From positions 16,217-80,216 of the forward strand of contig DNJC01000018.1 of the NCBI GenBank assembly GCA_003490025.1: a stretch of DNA of 64,000 nt. Direction: 5' to 3'. Under the pieces are notes generated by a model that did not search any database, was not told the origin of the DNA, and was given only the letters and a program-made list of their open reading frames with translations. Below are positions 8,518 to 17,486 of this stretch, piece after piece (the stretch's first letter is position 1; each line of letters starts with the position of its first letter). Position numbers and translations under genes: made by a program. This DNA comes from Geobacter sp. Its GTDB lineage: Bacteria; Desulfobacterota; Desulfuromonadia; Geobacterales; Geobacteraceae.

Positions 8518-10065
8518 GTGAAAATATCGACTTCGCTCAAGGGCGCTACCGTCTGCACCTCGCTTCTCTTTGCCGGGCTCATCGCCGTCCTCTACCGGGG
8601 CGCCTTTTCCTGGCTGGTCACGGTGGACTGGGCCCGAGAGGATTACAGCTCCAGCGCCTTCGTCCCCTTCATAGCCGCCTACCTGGTTTACGAGAGGCGC
8701 GCGCTGCTGCGGAAGACAACCTGCGTACCCTCCTGGGCGGGGCTCTTCCCCGTCTGCGCCGGGGTGGCGCTTTACTGGTTGGGGGAACTCTCCGGGGAGT
8801 TCTTCTCGATGTACCTCTCCTTCTGGCTGATCCTGGTCGGCCTTTTCTGGAGTTACATGGGGTGGCGGCGCTTCCAGGTCCTGCTGTTTCCCATGTTGTT
8901 CCTGCTGGCGATGTTCCCCCTCCCCAACTACCTGAACACCATGCTCACCCTGAAGCTGAAGCTGATCTCCTCCTGGCTCGGCGTCTGGATGATGCGGCTT
9001 TACGGCCTCTCGGCCTACCGGGAGGGGAACGTCATCGACCTAGGTTTCACGCAGCTGCAGGTGGTCGATGCCTGCAGCGGCCTGCGCTATTTCCTCCCGC
9101 TCCTGGTGCTGAGTCTCCTTCTGGCCAGCTACTACCGCGCCCCCCTTTGGAAGAGGGGATTTTTCGTCCTCTCCGCGGTCCCGGTCTCCGTGGTCACCAA
9201 CGGCCTGCGCATCGCCTCCGTCGGCATCCTGTACCAGTTTTTCGGCCCGGTGGTGGCGGAGGGGTTCTTTCACGACTTTTCCGGATGGTTCATCTTCATG
9301 TTCAGCCTGGCCCTGCTCCTGGCCGAATTGAAGCTGTTGAAAAGAGTTTTCCCGGATCCGGCGCCGGCGGCGTACGCGTCCGAACCGCAGCTTGAGGCAG
9401 CCGTGGATACGGCCGGGGGGGTGCGGAGCTTCCCGGCTCAGTTGCTGCCGACGCTGCTCCTTCTGGTCTGCTCCCTGGCCGCGGCCAGTGCCGTCGATTT
9501 CCGGCAGAAGGTGGTGCCGGCCCGCTCCTTTGCCGGCTTCCCTTTGGAACTCGCCGGCTGGAAGGGGAGCCGCACCGCGATGGACCGGATCTACCTCGAT
9601 TCGCTGAAGCTGGACGACTACTCCATGGTGGACTACCGCGACCGCGACGGAAAGACTGTGAGCCTCTACGTCGCCTACTACGGGAGCCAGTCCAAGGGGG
9701 CGTCGATCCATTCGCCGGCCTCCTGTCTTCCCGGCAGCGGCTGGATTTTCGAGGAGTCCGGGGCCGTGGCCGTCCCGCTTTCCGGCGCGGCAAGCATGCG
9801 GGTGAGCCGGGCCTATATGCAGAAGGGTGAGGTCAAGGAGCTCACCTACTACTGGTTCCCGCAGAGGGGTCGCATCCTCACCGACACCTGGGAGCTGAAG
9901 CTTTACAACTTCTGGGACGCGCTTACCAGGCAAAGGACCGACGGCGCGCTGGTGCGGGTCATCACCCCACTGTACGGCGCGGAGCGCCCGGGCGACGCCG
10001 AGCTGCGCCTGCAGGCGTTCACCCGGGAGATCACCCCGGTGCTGGCGCGTTTCATTCCCCGGTGA
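8518..10065 (+). CDS. Exosortase with fused EpsI domain (XrtD-like)
   Basis: This 515-residue polytopic membrane protein has an exosortase core (about residues 1-290) with the catalytic triad in place: Cys186 in DACSGLRYFLP, Arg231 in TNGLRIA and His252 in FHDFSGWFIF. Residues ~300-515 form an EpsI domain (SIHSPASCLPGSGW is characteristic). Fusion of the two is typical of the VPLPA-CTERM exosortase type (XrtD), as I recall. The family cleaves C-terminal sorting signals of exported proteins and is linked to EPS production. No protein with a PEP- or VPLPA-CTERM tail is found here, so its substrates lie elsewhere. The start is GTG; the stop overlaps the next GTG by 4 bp. Confidence 0.9.
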   Translation: MKISTSLKGATVCTSLLFAGLIAVLYRGAFSWLVTVDWAREDYSSSAFVPFIAAYLVYERRALLRKTTCVPSWAGLFPVCAGVALYWLGELSGEFFSMYLSFWLILVGLFWSYMGWRRFQVLLFPMLFLLAMFPLPNYLNTMLTLKLKLISSWLGVWMMRLYGLSAYREGNVIDLGFTQLQVVDACSGLRYFLPLLVLSLLLASYYRAPLWKRGFFVLSAVPVSVVTNGLRIASVGILYQFFGPVVAEGFFHDFSGWFIFMFSLALLLAELKLLKRVFPDPAPAAYASEPQLEAAVDTAGGVRSFPAQLLPTLLLLVCSLAAASAVDFRQKVVPARSFAGFPLELAGWKGSRTAMDRIYLDSLKLDDYSMVDYRDRDGKTVSLYVAYYGSQSKGASIHSPASCLPGSGWIFEESGAVAVPLSGAASMRVSRAYMQKGEVKELTYYWFPQRGRILTDTWELKLYNFWDALTRQRTDGALVRVITPLYGAERPGDAELRLQAFTREITPVLARFIPR

Positions 10066-11702
10066 TCAAGAGCCCCATGATCTTTCTCTCCACGCTAATC
10101 ATCTCGCTGCTGATAACCATCGCGCTCACGCCGCTGTTCAGCTCCATGGCGCTCAGGTTTCAGTTGGTCGACCTTCCCAACGAGAGGAAGGTGCACCAGG
10201 TTCCCGTGCCCAGGGTGGGAGGTGTCGCCATGGCCCTGGGCGCCTTCATCCCGCTTGCCTGCTGGAACTTCCAGGACCACTTCGTCCGGGCCTACCTTCT
10301 GGGTGCCGGCGTGCTGGTCCTCTTCGGCGCCGTCGACGACCTGCGTGAACTCTCTCCGCGCTTCAAGTTCCTGGGGCAGACGGCGGCCGCTCTTTGCGCG
10401 GTCTTCGTGGGCGGGATCAGGATTAGCAGCCTCGGCATGCTGGCCCCGGAGAACTACCTCCTTCCGGAACCCGCGTCCGTCCTCCTCACCGTGCTTGCCA
10501 TCGTCGGGGTGACCAACGCCATCAACCTCTCCGACGGCCTGGACGGGCTGGCGGGGGGAATCTGCCTTCTCATCTTCGCCGGGATCGGCTACCTCTCCTA
10601 CCTGGTGGCCGACTACACGGCGGGGCTCATCTGCCTCGCCCTTGGGGGGGCGCTCTTCGGGTTCCTGCGCTTCAACACCCATCCCGCCTCCGTCTTCATG
10701 GGAGATTCCGGCAGCCAGTTCCTCGGCTTCTCCGCCATCGTCCTGTCGCTCGGTCTCACCCAGGGGAGCGCCACCGCGCTCAGCCCTCTGCTCCCCCTAA
10801 TACTGCTCGGCTTTCCCATCCTCGACACGCTCACCGTCATGGCGACGAGGATCAGCCACGGGCGCTCCCCCTTCAGCGCGGACAAGAACCATTTCCACCA
10901 CAACCTGATGGCCTTGGGATTCCTGCACCCGGAGAGCGTCCTCATCATCTACGTCTTCCAGACCATGCTGCTTTTGGCCGCCGTGGCGCTCCGGTTCTAC
11001 TCGGACTGGACCCTGCTCCTCGGCTACCTGGTCTTCTCCCTGCTGGTTTTGACCGGCTTCGCACGGGCCGCCAGGACCCGCAGCACGGTTCGGCGCTTCG
11101 AGTTCTTCGACGCCAAGATCGCCGGAAGGCTGCGCCTGCTGAAGAGCGAGGGGGTGGTGATCAGGTACTCGTTCCGTCTCTTCGAGACCGCGGTCCCGCT
11201 CCTGCTCCTCATCACCTGCCTGGTGGCGCAGAGGCCCGCCGTCTACCTGAGCGTGATCTGCCTCGTCTCCTGCGCGGCGGTCCTTGCCGCCTGCCGGCTG
11301 AAAAGCGCCTGGCTCCCGGGCCTGCTCAGGTTCCTGCTCTACCTCCTGATCCCTTTTTCCGTCTATCTCACCCGCGAACCGGTGGCGCATCTGGAGGACG
11401 GCATAGCCGCGCTCTACAACGGCTCATTCGGCGCCGTCGCTGTGCTGATCATCCTGGTTTCCAAGTTCTCCCGCAGGAAGTCGGGCTTTCGCAGCTCCCC
11501 CATGGACTTCCTGATCTGCATCCTGGCCCTGGTCGTGCCGAACCTCCCCAGCCAGGGGGCGGGCGATGTCGGGGTAGGGGTGGTGGCGGCCAAGATCCTG
11601 CTCCTTTATTTCAGCTTCGAGGTGCTGCAGGCCGAGATGCGGGGCGAGCTGAAACGCTTCGCCCTTTGGACCGCGGCGTCCCTGGTCGCGCTCGCTTTTT
11701 AA
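10062..11702 (+). CDS. WecA/MraY-family sugar-1-phosphate transferase with long C-terminal membrane extension
   Basis: Residues ~5-330 are the MraY/WecA family: DDLRELSPRFKFLGQ, NAINLSDGLDGLAGG (about residues 152-166), FNTHPASVFMGDSGSQFLGF (about 204-223) and the HIH-like KNHFHHNLMALGF. The family transfers GlcNAc-1-P or a similar sugar phosphate to undecaprenyl phosphate, starting repeat-unit assembly at the inner membrane. The protein is 546 residues, against ~350 for WecA; the last ~200 residues are extra hydrophobic segments of unknown role. GTG 10062 overlaps the exosortase stop; ATG 10077 is an alternative. Confidence 0.9.
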   Translation: MIKSPMIFLSTLIISLLITIALTPLFSSMALRFQLVDLPNERKVHQVPVPRVGGVAMALGAFIPLACWNFQDHFVRAYLLGAGVLVLFGAVDDLRELSPRFKFLGQTAAALCAVFVGGIRISSLGMLAPENYLLPEPASVLLTVLAIVGVTNAINLSDGLDGLAGGICLLIFAGIGYLSYLVADYTAGLICLALGGALFGFLRFNTHPASVFMGDSGSQFLGFSAIVLSLGLTQGSATALSPLLPLILLGFPILDTLTVMATRISHGRSPFSADKNHFHHNLMALGFLHPESVLIIYVFQTMLLLAAVALRFYSDWTLLLGYLVFSLLVLTGFARAARTRSTVRRFEFFDAKIAGRLRLLKSEGVVIRYSFRLFETAVPLLLLITCLVAQRPAVYLSVICLVSCAAVLAACRLKSAWLPGLLRFLLYLLIPFSVYLTREPVAHLEDGIAALYNGSFGAVAVLIILVSKFSRRKSGFRSSPMDFLICILALVVPNLPSQGAGDVGVGVVAAKILLLYFSFEVLQAEMRGELKRFALWTAASLVALAF

Positions 11703-11739
11703 AAACTGTCGCTGACAGCATTCAATGGAGGACCATCTC

Positions 11740-13725
11740 ATGCGTTACAACCGCACGCTCACACTGCTGCTGCTCCTCGCCTCAACCATGCTCATACTCT
11801 CCTGCTCCGGTCCCGAGGCCAAAAAACAGAAGTTCTTCGGCAAGGGAAAGGCCCTTTTCGAGAAGGGGGAATACGTGAAGGCCCGCCTGGAGCTGAAGAA
11901 CGCCATCCAGATCGACCCGAAGTTCGCCGACGCCTTCCGGGTCATCGGCCTCATCGAAATGAGGGAGGGGAACCTGAAGGGGGCCTTCGCCAGCTTCGGC
12001 AAGGCGGTGCAGCTGAACCCGGCGGACAAGGAGGCGCAGTACCAGCTGGGCAAGATCTATCTCGCGGCGAGGGAGCTGGACCATGCCCTGGAAAAGGCCG
12101 AGCTGCTCCTCAAGGCGGACCCCGGCTACCCGGAGGCGCTCCTTTTGAAGGGGGCGGTCATGGTGGCCCGCCAGCAGCCGGGAGATGCCCGGGAATTCCT
12201 GGCGCAGGTGATAGCGCGCGGGGTGGGGAAGCCGGATGCCTTCCTGCTCCTTGCCAACGCCTGCCTGCAGGGAGGGGACCGGAATGGGGCCGAGGAGGCT
12301 GTCAGGCGCGGTCTGAAGGGAAACCCGGACTCGGTCGAACTGGTACTCGCCCTGGCGGGGCTCTGCACGCAGGGCGGCAAGAGCGACGAGGCGGCGTCCC
12401 TGCTGCAGAAGGCCTGCACGCTTGAGCCAAAGAACCTGAGCCACCAGATCGCCTTGGCCGACTTCCACTGGACCCGCGGCAAGGAGGCCGAGGCGACCTC
12501 GCTGCTGCGCCTGATGGTGGCCGCGGAGCCTGCCGACGAAGAACGGCGTCTCAGGTCGGCCGATTTTTTCCTGGAGCGAAAGCGTCTCCCCGAAGCGGAG
12601 CGGGAACTGAAGGAGGGGGTCGCCTCCAACCGGAAAAGCGGCGTGCTTCGTTTCGCCCTGGCCGAGCTGTACCTGAAAAGCGACCGGGGCGAGCAGGCGG
12701 TCGCCACCCTGAAGGAGTGCGTCTCCCTGGGCAAGGCGGGCGACCCGGCCGTGATCCAGGCCAAGACCGCCCTGGCCAAGGCGTACCTGCAGCGCTCGGA
12801 GCTTGACAGCGCCGCCGTCCAGGTCGAGGAGGTGCTGAAGGAGAGTCCCAAGAACGTGGACGCCCGCTACCTCAAGGGGAGCATTCAGCTTCAAAAGGGA
12901 GACGCCGCCGGCGCGGTCACCGAGTTCAGGACCGTGGTGAGCGAGAGGCCCCAGTTCCTCGACGGCTACATCCGTCTGGCGGAGGCGTACCTTATGGAAA
13001 AGGAGGAGAACCTCTCTATCGACGCGCTGAAAAGCGCCCAGAAGCTCGACCCGGAGTCGCGCGAGGTGCAGTTGGCCCTCTCCCGCTACCATTCCCTCCG
13101 GGGCGACCTGAAAGAGGCGCACCGCGTGCTGGCCGGGATGCTCGGCAGGAACCCGGCGGATCTGGAGGCCCGCGTGGAGCGGGGAGATCTCTTCGCCCAC
13201 AGCGGCGACTTCAGGAGGGCCGAGGCGGAATACCTCGAGGTGAAGAGAAGAGCACCCGCCCTGCCGATAGCTTACGCGAGGTGCGGCGCGCTCTACGCGA
13301 AGCAGGGGAAGCAGGCGCGGGCCGTGGCCGAGTACGAAAGGGCGCTCACCCTGAACCAGGGCTCCTGGCTTCTGGCCAACGACCTCGCCTACCTGCTGGC
13401 CCAGAGCGCGCGCTCCCCAAAGGAACTGGACCGCGCCCTGGCGCTTGCAGAAAAGGCGCGCTCGCTGAACCCGGAGGCGTCGAACGTGCTGGATACGCTC
13501 GGCTGGCTGCACTACAGGAAGGGGGAGGCAGACAAGGCCGTCGAGTTGCTGCGCCAAGTGCAGTCGAAGAACCCCGAATCCCCCGAGGTGAACTACCACC
13601 TGGGCATGGCCCTTTACAAGGCCGGGAAGCTCCCCGAGGCGAAGGAGAAACTGGCGAAGTCGGTCGCGGGAAAGGGGACCTTCCCGGGGCGGGACGAGGC
13701 GGCCGCCACGCTGGCTCGGATCTAG
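11740..13725 (+). CDS. prsT: TPR-repeat lipoprotein of the exosortase/EPS locus (PrsT-like)
   Basis: The start is set at ATG 11740 because GGAGG (11,728-11,732) lies 7 bp upstream; an earlier in-frame ATG (11,725) would put this site inside the gene. The protein (661 residues) begins with a lipoprotein signal, lipobox LILSC at about residues 18-22, then tandem tetratricopeptide repeats to the end (for example EKGEYVKARLELKNAIQIDP). It matches the PEP-CTERM/exosortase-associated PrsT type in organisation and neighbourhood. It is probably a periplasmic scaffold for EPS secretion, comparable with AlgK or PelB-type TPR proteins. A 156-bp gap separates it from the export gene. Confidence 0.87.
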   Translation: MRYNRTLTLLLLLASTMLILSCSGPEAKKQKFFGKGKALFEKGEYVKARLELKNAIQIDPKFADAFRVIGLIEMREGNLKGAFASFGKAVQLNPADKEAQYQLGKIYLAARELDHALEKAELLLKADPGYPEALLLKGAVMVARQQPGDAREFLAQVIARGVGKPDAFLLLANACLQGGDRNGAEEAVRRGLKGNPDSVELVLALAGLCTQGGKSDEAASLLQKACTLEPKNLSHQIALADFHWTRGKEAEATSLLRLMVAAEPADEERRLRSADFFLERKRLPEAERELKEGVASNRKSGVLRFALAELYLKSDRGEQAVATLKECVSLGKAGDPAVIQAKTALAKAYLQRSELDSAAVQVEEVLKESPKNVDARYLKGSIQLQKGDAAGAVTEFRTVVSERPQFLDGYIRLAEAYLMEKEENLSIDALKSAQKLDPESREVQLALSRYHSLRGDLKEAHRVLAGMLGRNPADLEARVERGDLFAHSGDFRRAEAEYLEVKRRAPALPIAYARCGALYAKQGKQARAVAEYERALTLNQGSWLLANDLAYLLAQSARSPKELDRALALAEKARSLNPEASNVLDTLGWLHYRKGEADKAVELLRQVQSKNPESPEVNYHLGMALYKAGKLPEAKEKLAKSVAGKGTFPGRDEAAATLARI

Positions 13726-13782
13726 CCGGCTGCCGTATCGGTCCCTGTGGTCGTTTGTCCGAATTATCATTCGGTTGTGATG

Positions 13783-13792
13783 TCGATGTAAC
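13783..13792 (+). promoter_or_regulatory. Candidate shared upstream element TCGATGTAAC, copy 2
   Basis: It is identical to 5781-5790 and lies 90 bp upstream of the polysaccharide export gene, in the largest gap of this half of the locus. This gap is where a second transcription start would be expected. Confidence 0.25.
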
Positions 13793-13881
13793 TTTGAACG
13801 TGTATAAGTCTGGCGTTCCAGTGATTGAGAAAGCTTCGGGACCGGCCGGATGCCGGCTCGGGAAGTACCGGTGAGGAAATT

Positions 13882-14646
13882 ATGCCTTTAAGAAGCATCG
13901 CTGTGATTCTCTTTGTTCAGTTGCTGTTTTCCTCTGTTGCCGTGTGGGGCTCCGAAAACGGCGCCATGACCGTTCCCGCTACGCAGGAAGAGGCCGCGCC
14001 CGCTGCAGCCGAGCCTGCGGCGTCGAGTCCTCCCCTCCAGGCCGCGGTGCCGGCCCCGGACGCGGTGGCCTGGTGGCGCGAAGCGGCCGGCCGGCTCGGC
14101 CTTGGGCCGGACACGAACCCCGGCGAGAGCGCGGAGCCTGCCTCTGGGCGTCCTGCGCAGGTTTCCGAGTACGTGATAGGGGCGGGGGACCAGCTGGGGA
14201 TCTCCGTTTGGCGCGAAGAGCACCTTAGCGGCACCGTGGCGGTGCTGCCGGACGGCAGGATCTCCTTTCCGCTGGTCGGGGAGCTTGTCGCGGCGGGGAA
14301 AACCGTGGCCCAGCTAAAGCACGAACTCGAGACGAAACTTTCCCGCTTCGTCAGCGAGGCGGGAGTGACCGTCGAGGTGAAGCAGGCCAACAGCATGACG
14401 GTGTTCATCCTCGGGCGGGTCAACGCCCCCGGTCGTCAGACCATGCTCGCTTCCACCAACGTGCTGCAGGCCTTGGCCATGGCTGGAGGGATGAACCCCT
14501 ACGCGCGCAGGAACGACGTGAAGGTGTTCCGGCAGCAGGCGGGGAAGACGGTGGTATTCCCCTTCGACTATGACGACGTCACAAAGGGGAGGCACCTGGA
14601 GACGAACATAGAGCTGCAGCGGGGCGATGTCGTCATTGTTCCCTGA
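13882..14646 (+). CDS. Polysaccharide export protein (Wza/EpsC-like, SLBB domain)
   Basis: ATG 13882 is preferred over an upstream in-frame start (13,825) because GTGAGGAAAT precedes it and a signal peptide follows (MPLRSIAVILFVQLLFSSVAVWG). After an Ala/Pro-rich linker comes the polysaccharide export (Poly_export) domain (YVIGAGDQLGISVWREEHLSG, about residues 97-117; VLPDGRISFPLVGEL) and one SLBB-type domain (VFILGRVNAPGRQTML). About 254 residues, shorter than Wza and with a single SLBB copy. It should form the periplasmic/outer-membrane part of the exporter. No lipobox Cys is seen. Its last 20 bp overlap the next gene. Confidence 0.88.
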   Translation: MPLRSIAVILFVQLLFSSVAVWGSENGAMTVPATQEEAAPAAAEPAASSPPLQAAVPAPDAVAWWREAAGRLGLGPDTNPGESAEPASGRPAQVSEYVIGAGDQLGISVWREEHLSGTVAVLPDGRISFPLVGELVAAGKTVAQLKHELETKLSRFVSEAGVTVEVKQANSMTVFILGRVNAPGRQTMLASTNVLQALAMAGGMNPYARRNDVKVFRQQAGKTVVFPFDYDDVTKGRHLETNIELQRGDVVIVP

Positions 14647-15832
14647 TATCTTGCGCGCGACACGGGTCATTGCCGCACTTTGGGCGCTGAATCTGCTGGC
14701 CCCTCCCTCCTCGCAGGCGGGGGACTTCTTCCTGGCCCCGGGGCTCTTCCTGCGGCAGGAGTACAACGACAACGTCGAGGCGGTGAGTTCGAACCGGCGC
14801 GGCGACGAGATAACCACCGTCTCCCCCACGCTTGCCGTCTCGCACAAAAGCGAAACCGGCGCGGCTCTCCTCTCCGGCGGGGCCAGCGCGCTTTACTACC
14901 GGCAGCATACCAGGAGCGACAGCGTCGGGTATTTCCTCAACGGTGCCGGCAGCTGGGCGCCGACCCCGCGGCTGGGCTTTTCCGCCGACCTGGGATACAC
15001 CAGGGATTCCAGCGCCAGTTCCATCGATCCGGCCAGCGCGCTGGTGGTCAGTTCGCGCACCCAGCGCCAGAGCTGCCGGCTGGCAGGGAGATACCAGTTG
15101 GACGAGTTGTCCGCCTCCAGCTTCGCGTTCGACTTCGGAAAGACCGCCTACGACACCCCCACCTACCCGGATGCCAGCTATTTCCAGGGAAGCGCCGGGG
15201 TCGATTACGACCTCGGGAGGTTCTTTCCCAAGGGGGTCGTGACGCCGCTGGTGAGCCTTCGGCAGGACAGGACACCGCTGTCGCAGGTGGACAACCTGAA
15301 CCTCACGCTCGGCTTTTCCCGGGCGCTGGACGAGCTCTGGGCGCTCTCTCTGAACGGCGGGGCGCGCTTCACCCGCTCCGAGTTCGGCAGCGCCGACTCG
15401 CCCGAGCGGGCGACGCACCGGGACGTCGGGGCGCTGGGCAAACTCCTCCTCTCCTATACCGGCGAGGGGACCTCGGCGAACGCCACCCTCTCCCGCAGCC
15501 TGACCCCCGCCTCGGGGAGAACCGGCGCCACGCAGCTCACCGGGGCGACCCTCACCTTTTTCGAGAGGATCGCCGGCGGGCTGTCGGGGAGGCTCGACGC
15601 GGGATATGCCCGGAACCGCTCCGCCGAGAAGCAGTACGCGGCCCAGGCGGTGGACGAGCGCTCCAGGAGCATCAGCGGCACGCTGATCTACGCGTTTCAG
15701 GAAGCGCAACGCGGCCTGACGCTGGAGGGAGGCTACAGCTACCACGGCACGAAATACCTGATTTCCGGCGCCAAGATGGCCCAAAACATCTTCATGCTGC
15801 GGCTCAACTGGCAGCACGAAATGTTCAGATAG
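14627..15832 (+). CDS. Outer-membrane beta-barrel protein of the exosortase/EPS locus
   Basis: This 401-residue protein has an N-terminal hydrophobic segment ending at SSQAGDFFLAPG (signal peptide) and then alternating beta-strand sequence with many aromatic residues (GLFLRQEYNDNVEAVS; RLDAGYARNRSAEKQYAAQ). It ends NWQHEMFR. Its position between the export protein and chain-length determinant is that of the PEP-CTERM-system-associated outer-membrane proteins (TIGR03016-like). It probably forms or supports the outer-membrane EPS channel. The 20-bp overlap with the upstream gene suggests coupled translation. Confidence 0.82.
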   Translation: MSSLFPDILRATRVIAALWALNLLAPPSSQAGDFFLAPGLFLRQEYNDNVEAVSSNRRGDEITTVSPTLAVSHKSETGAALLSGGASALYYRQHTRSDSVGYFLNGAGSWAPTPRLGFSADLGYTRDSSASSIDPASALVVSSRTQRQSCRLAGRYQLDELSASSFAFDFGKTAYDTPTYPDASYFQGSAGVDYDLGRFFPKGVVTPLVSLRQDRTPLSQVDNLNLTLGFSRALDELWALSLNGGARFTRSEFGSADSPERATHRDVGALGKLLLSYTGEGTSANATLSRSLTPASGRTGATQLTGATLTFFERIAGGLSGRLDAGYARNRSAEKQYAAQAVDERSRSISGTLIYAFQEAQRGLTLEGGYSYHGTKYLISGAKMAQNIFMLRLNWQHEMFR

Positions 15833-15889
15833 CCCCCGGCACGGGAAACACATCATTAGAACCGATCTACCGGAATCGCGAGGAGACGC

Positions 15890-17455
15890 ATGGGACAGGA
15901 AGTGAAAACAGTGCAGGATTTCCTTGAAATCCTGAAACGGCGCAAATGGAGCATCTTGGTAACCGCAGCTACGGTATTCGTCATGTCGGCGCTGCTGGCC
16001 TTCCTGCTCCCCCCGCAGTACCGCTCCTCATCGACCATCCTGATCGAGGACCAGGAGGTGCCGCGCGATTTCGTCAATACCACCGTCACCAGCTACGCGG
16101 ACCAGAGGCTGCAGACCATAAACCAGCGGATCATGGGGACCGACAGGCTCCTGGAAATCATCAGGAAGTTCAACCTCTACCCCGAGCTGAGGGTGAAGTG
16201 GACCACCGAAGAGATCGTCGCCAAGATGCGCAAGGACATCAAGCTGAACACCATCAGCGCCGACGTCATCGATCCCCGCTCCGGGATGCCCAGGCCCGCC
16301 ACCATCGCCTTCACCCTCTCGTACCAGGGGAAGTCGGCGCAGGTGGTGCAGCAGGTGGCGGGCGAGCTGGCCTCGCTCTACCTCTCCGAAAACCTGGCGA
16401 CGCGCGAGCGGCAGTCGCAGGGGACCTCGACCTTCATGGAAGAGGAAATGAAGCAGATAAAGGCGAAGCTGGCCGACACCGACGCGAAGATCGCCGTGTA
16501 CAAGAAGCAGCACGTCAACGCCCTCCCGGAACTGGCGCAGGCGAACCTGCAGATCGCGGAATCGGCCGAGCAGGAGATCGTGAGGCTGAACGAGCAGCTG
16601 CGCAGCCTCAGGGAGAGGGAAAGCTCGGCCAGGTCCAGGCTGGAGTCGATATCCACCGACGCGGCGAGCCAGGACAAGGCGCGCCTGGCCGAACTGAGGG
16701 TCAAACTGGGAGAGCTGAAGACCCGGCTCACCGACGAACACCCGGACGTCATCAAGACCAGGAGGGAACTGGCCGAGGTGTCGAAGCAGCTGCAGGCAGC
16801 CGGGCGCGGATCGGCGGACAACAAGCCTGACAACGTGGCCTACATAACCCTCTCCTCGGAGCTTGCCGGGGTGCAGTCCGAGATCGACTCGGCCAGGAGG
16901 CAGATCACTTCCTTCACCAGGAAGCGGGACGACTACCGGACCAGGCTCTCCGCGACCCCCGGCGTCGAGGAGGGGTACCGCGCCCTCTTGGACGACCGCA
17001 ACCACCTCCAGCTCAAGTCCGACGACCTGACCAGGAAGTTCCTGGAGGCGAAGACGGCCAACGGGCTGGAAAAGGAGCAGAAGGGCGAGCGTTTCTCGCT
17101 CATCGACGCGGCGCGGCTCCCGGAGATGCCGGTCAGCCCGAACATACCGGCCATCCTGCTGGTGGGCCTTGCGCTCGGCGCGGTCTGCGGTGCGGCGGCG
17201 GCCGCCATCAGGGAGCAAAGCGACCACACGGCGCGCACCCCGGAGCAGCTCTTTAACGCCACCTGTCTGCCGGTGCTGGCCAGCATCCCCGCCATCCTCA
17301 CCTGGCAGGATCTCGACCAGCGCAAGGTCAGGCGCAGGAACGCGGCGATCGGGCTCGTGGTCGTGCTGGTGCTGATCCCGGTCGCCTTCCAGTTCCTGGT
17401 GATGGACCTCGACGTCTTCTGGGCCCGGCTGCTGCGCCGCGTCGCGAAAATCTAA
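15890..17455 (+). CDS. Polysaccharide chain-length determinant (Wzz type, exosortase locus)
   Basis: This 521-residue protein has a Wzz domain at the start (TVQDFLEILKRRKWSILVT) with the first membrane segment at about residues 22-42, a long periplasmic coiled-coil part (for example EQEIVRLNEQLRSLREREA-like heptads, about residues 170-310), the GNVR-like region before the second membrane segment (PNIPAILLVGLALGAVCG, about 419-436), and a third hydrophobic segment near the C-terminus. It should set EPS chain length in the inner membrane and act with the kinase-like gene 31 bp downstream. The start has GGAG 5 bp upstream. Confidence 0.88.
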   Translation: MGQEVKTVQDFLEILKRRKWSILVTAATVFVMSALLAFLLPPQYRSSSTILIEDQEVPRDFVNTTVTSYADQRLQTINQRIMGTDRLLEIIRKFNLYPELRVKWTTEEIVAKMRKDIKLNTISADVIDPRSGMPRPATIAFTLSYQGKSAQVVQQVAGELASLYLSENLATRERQSQGTSTFMEEEMKQIKAKLADTDAKIAVYKKQHVNALPELAQANLQIAESAEQEIVRLNEQLRSLRERESSARSRLESISTDAASQDKARLAELRVKLGELKTRLTDEHPDVIKTRRELAEVSKQLQAAGRGSADNKPDNVAYITLSSELAGVQSEIDSARRQITSFTRKRDDYRTRLSATPGVEEGYRALLDDRNHLQLKSDDLTRKFLEAKTANGLEKEQKGERFSLIDAARLPEMPVSPNIPAILLVGLALGAVCGAAAAAIREQSDHTARTPEQLFNATCLPVLASIPAILTWQDLDQRKVRRRNAAIGLVVVLVLIPVAFQFLVMDLDVFWARLLRRVAKI

Positions 17456-17486
17456 CTGGAAACCCAATACAAAAGGAGCGCCCGAG

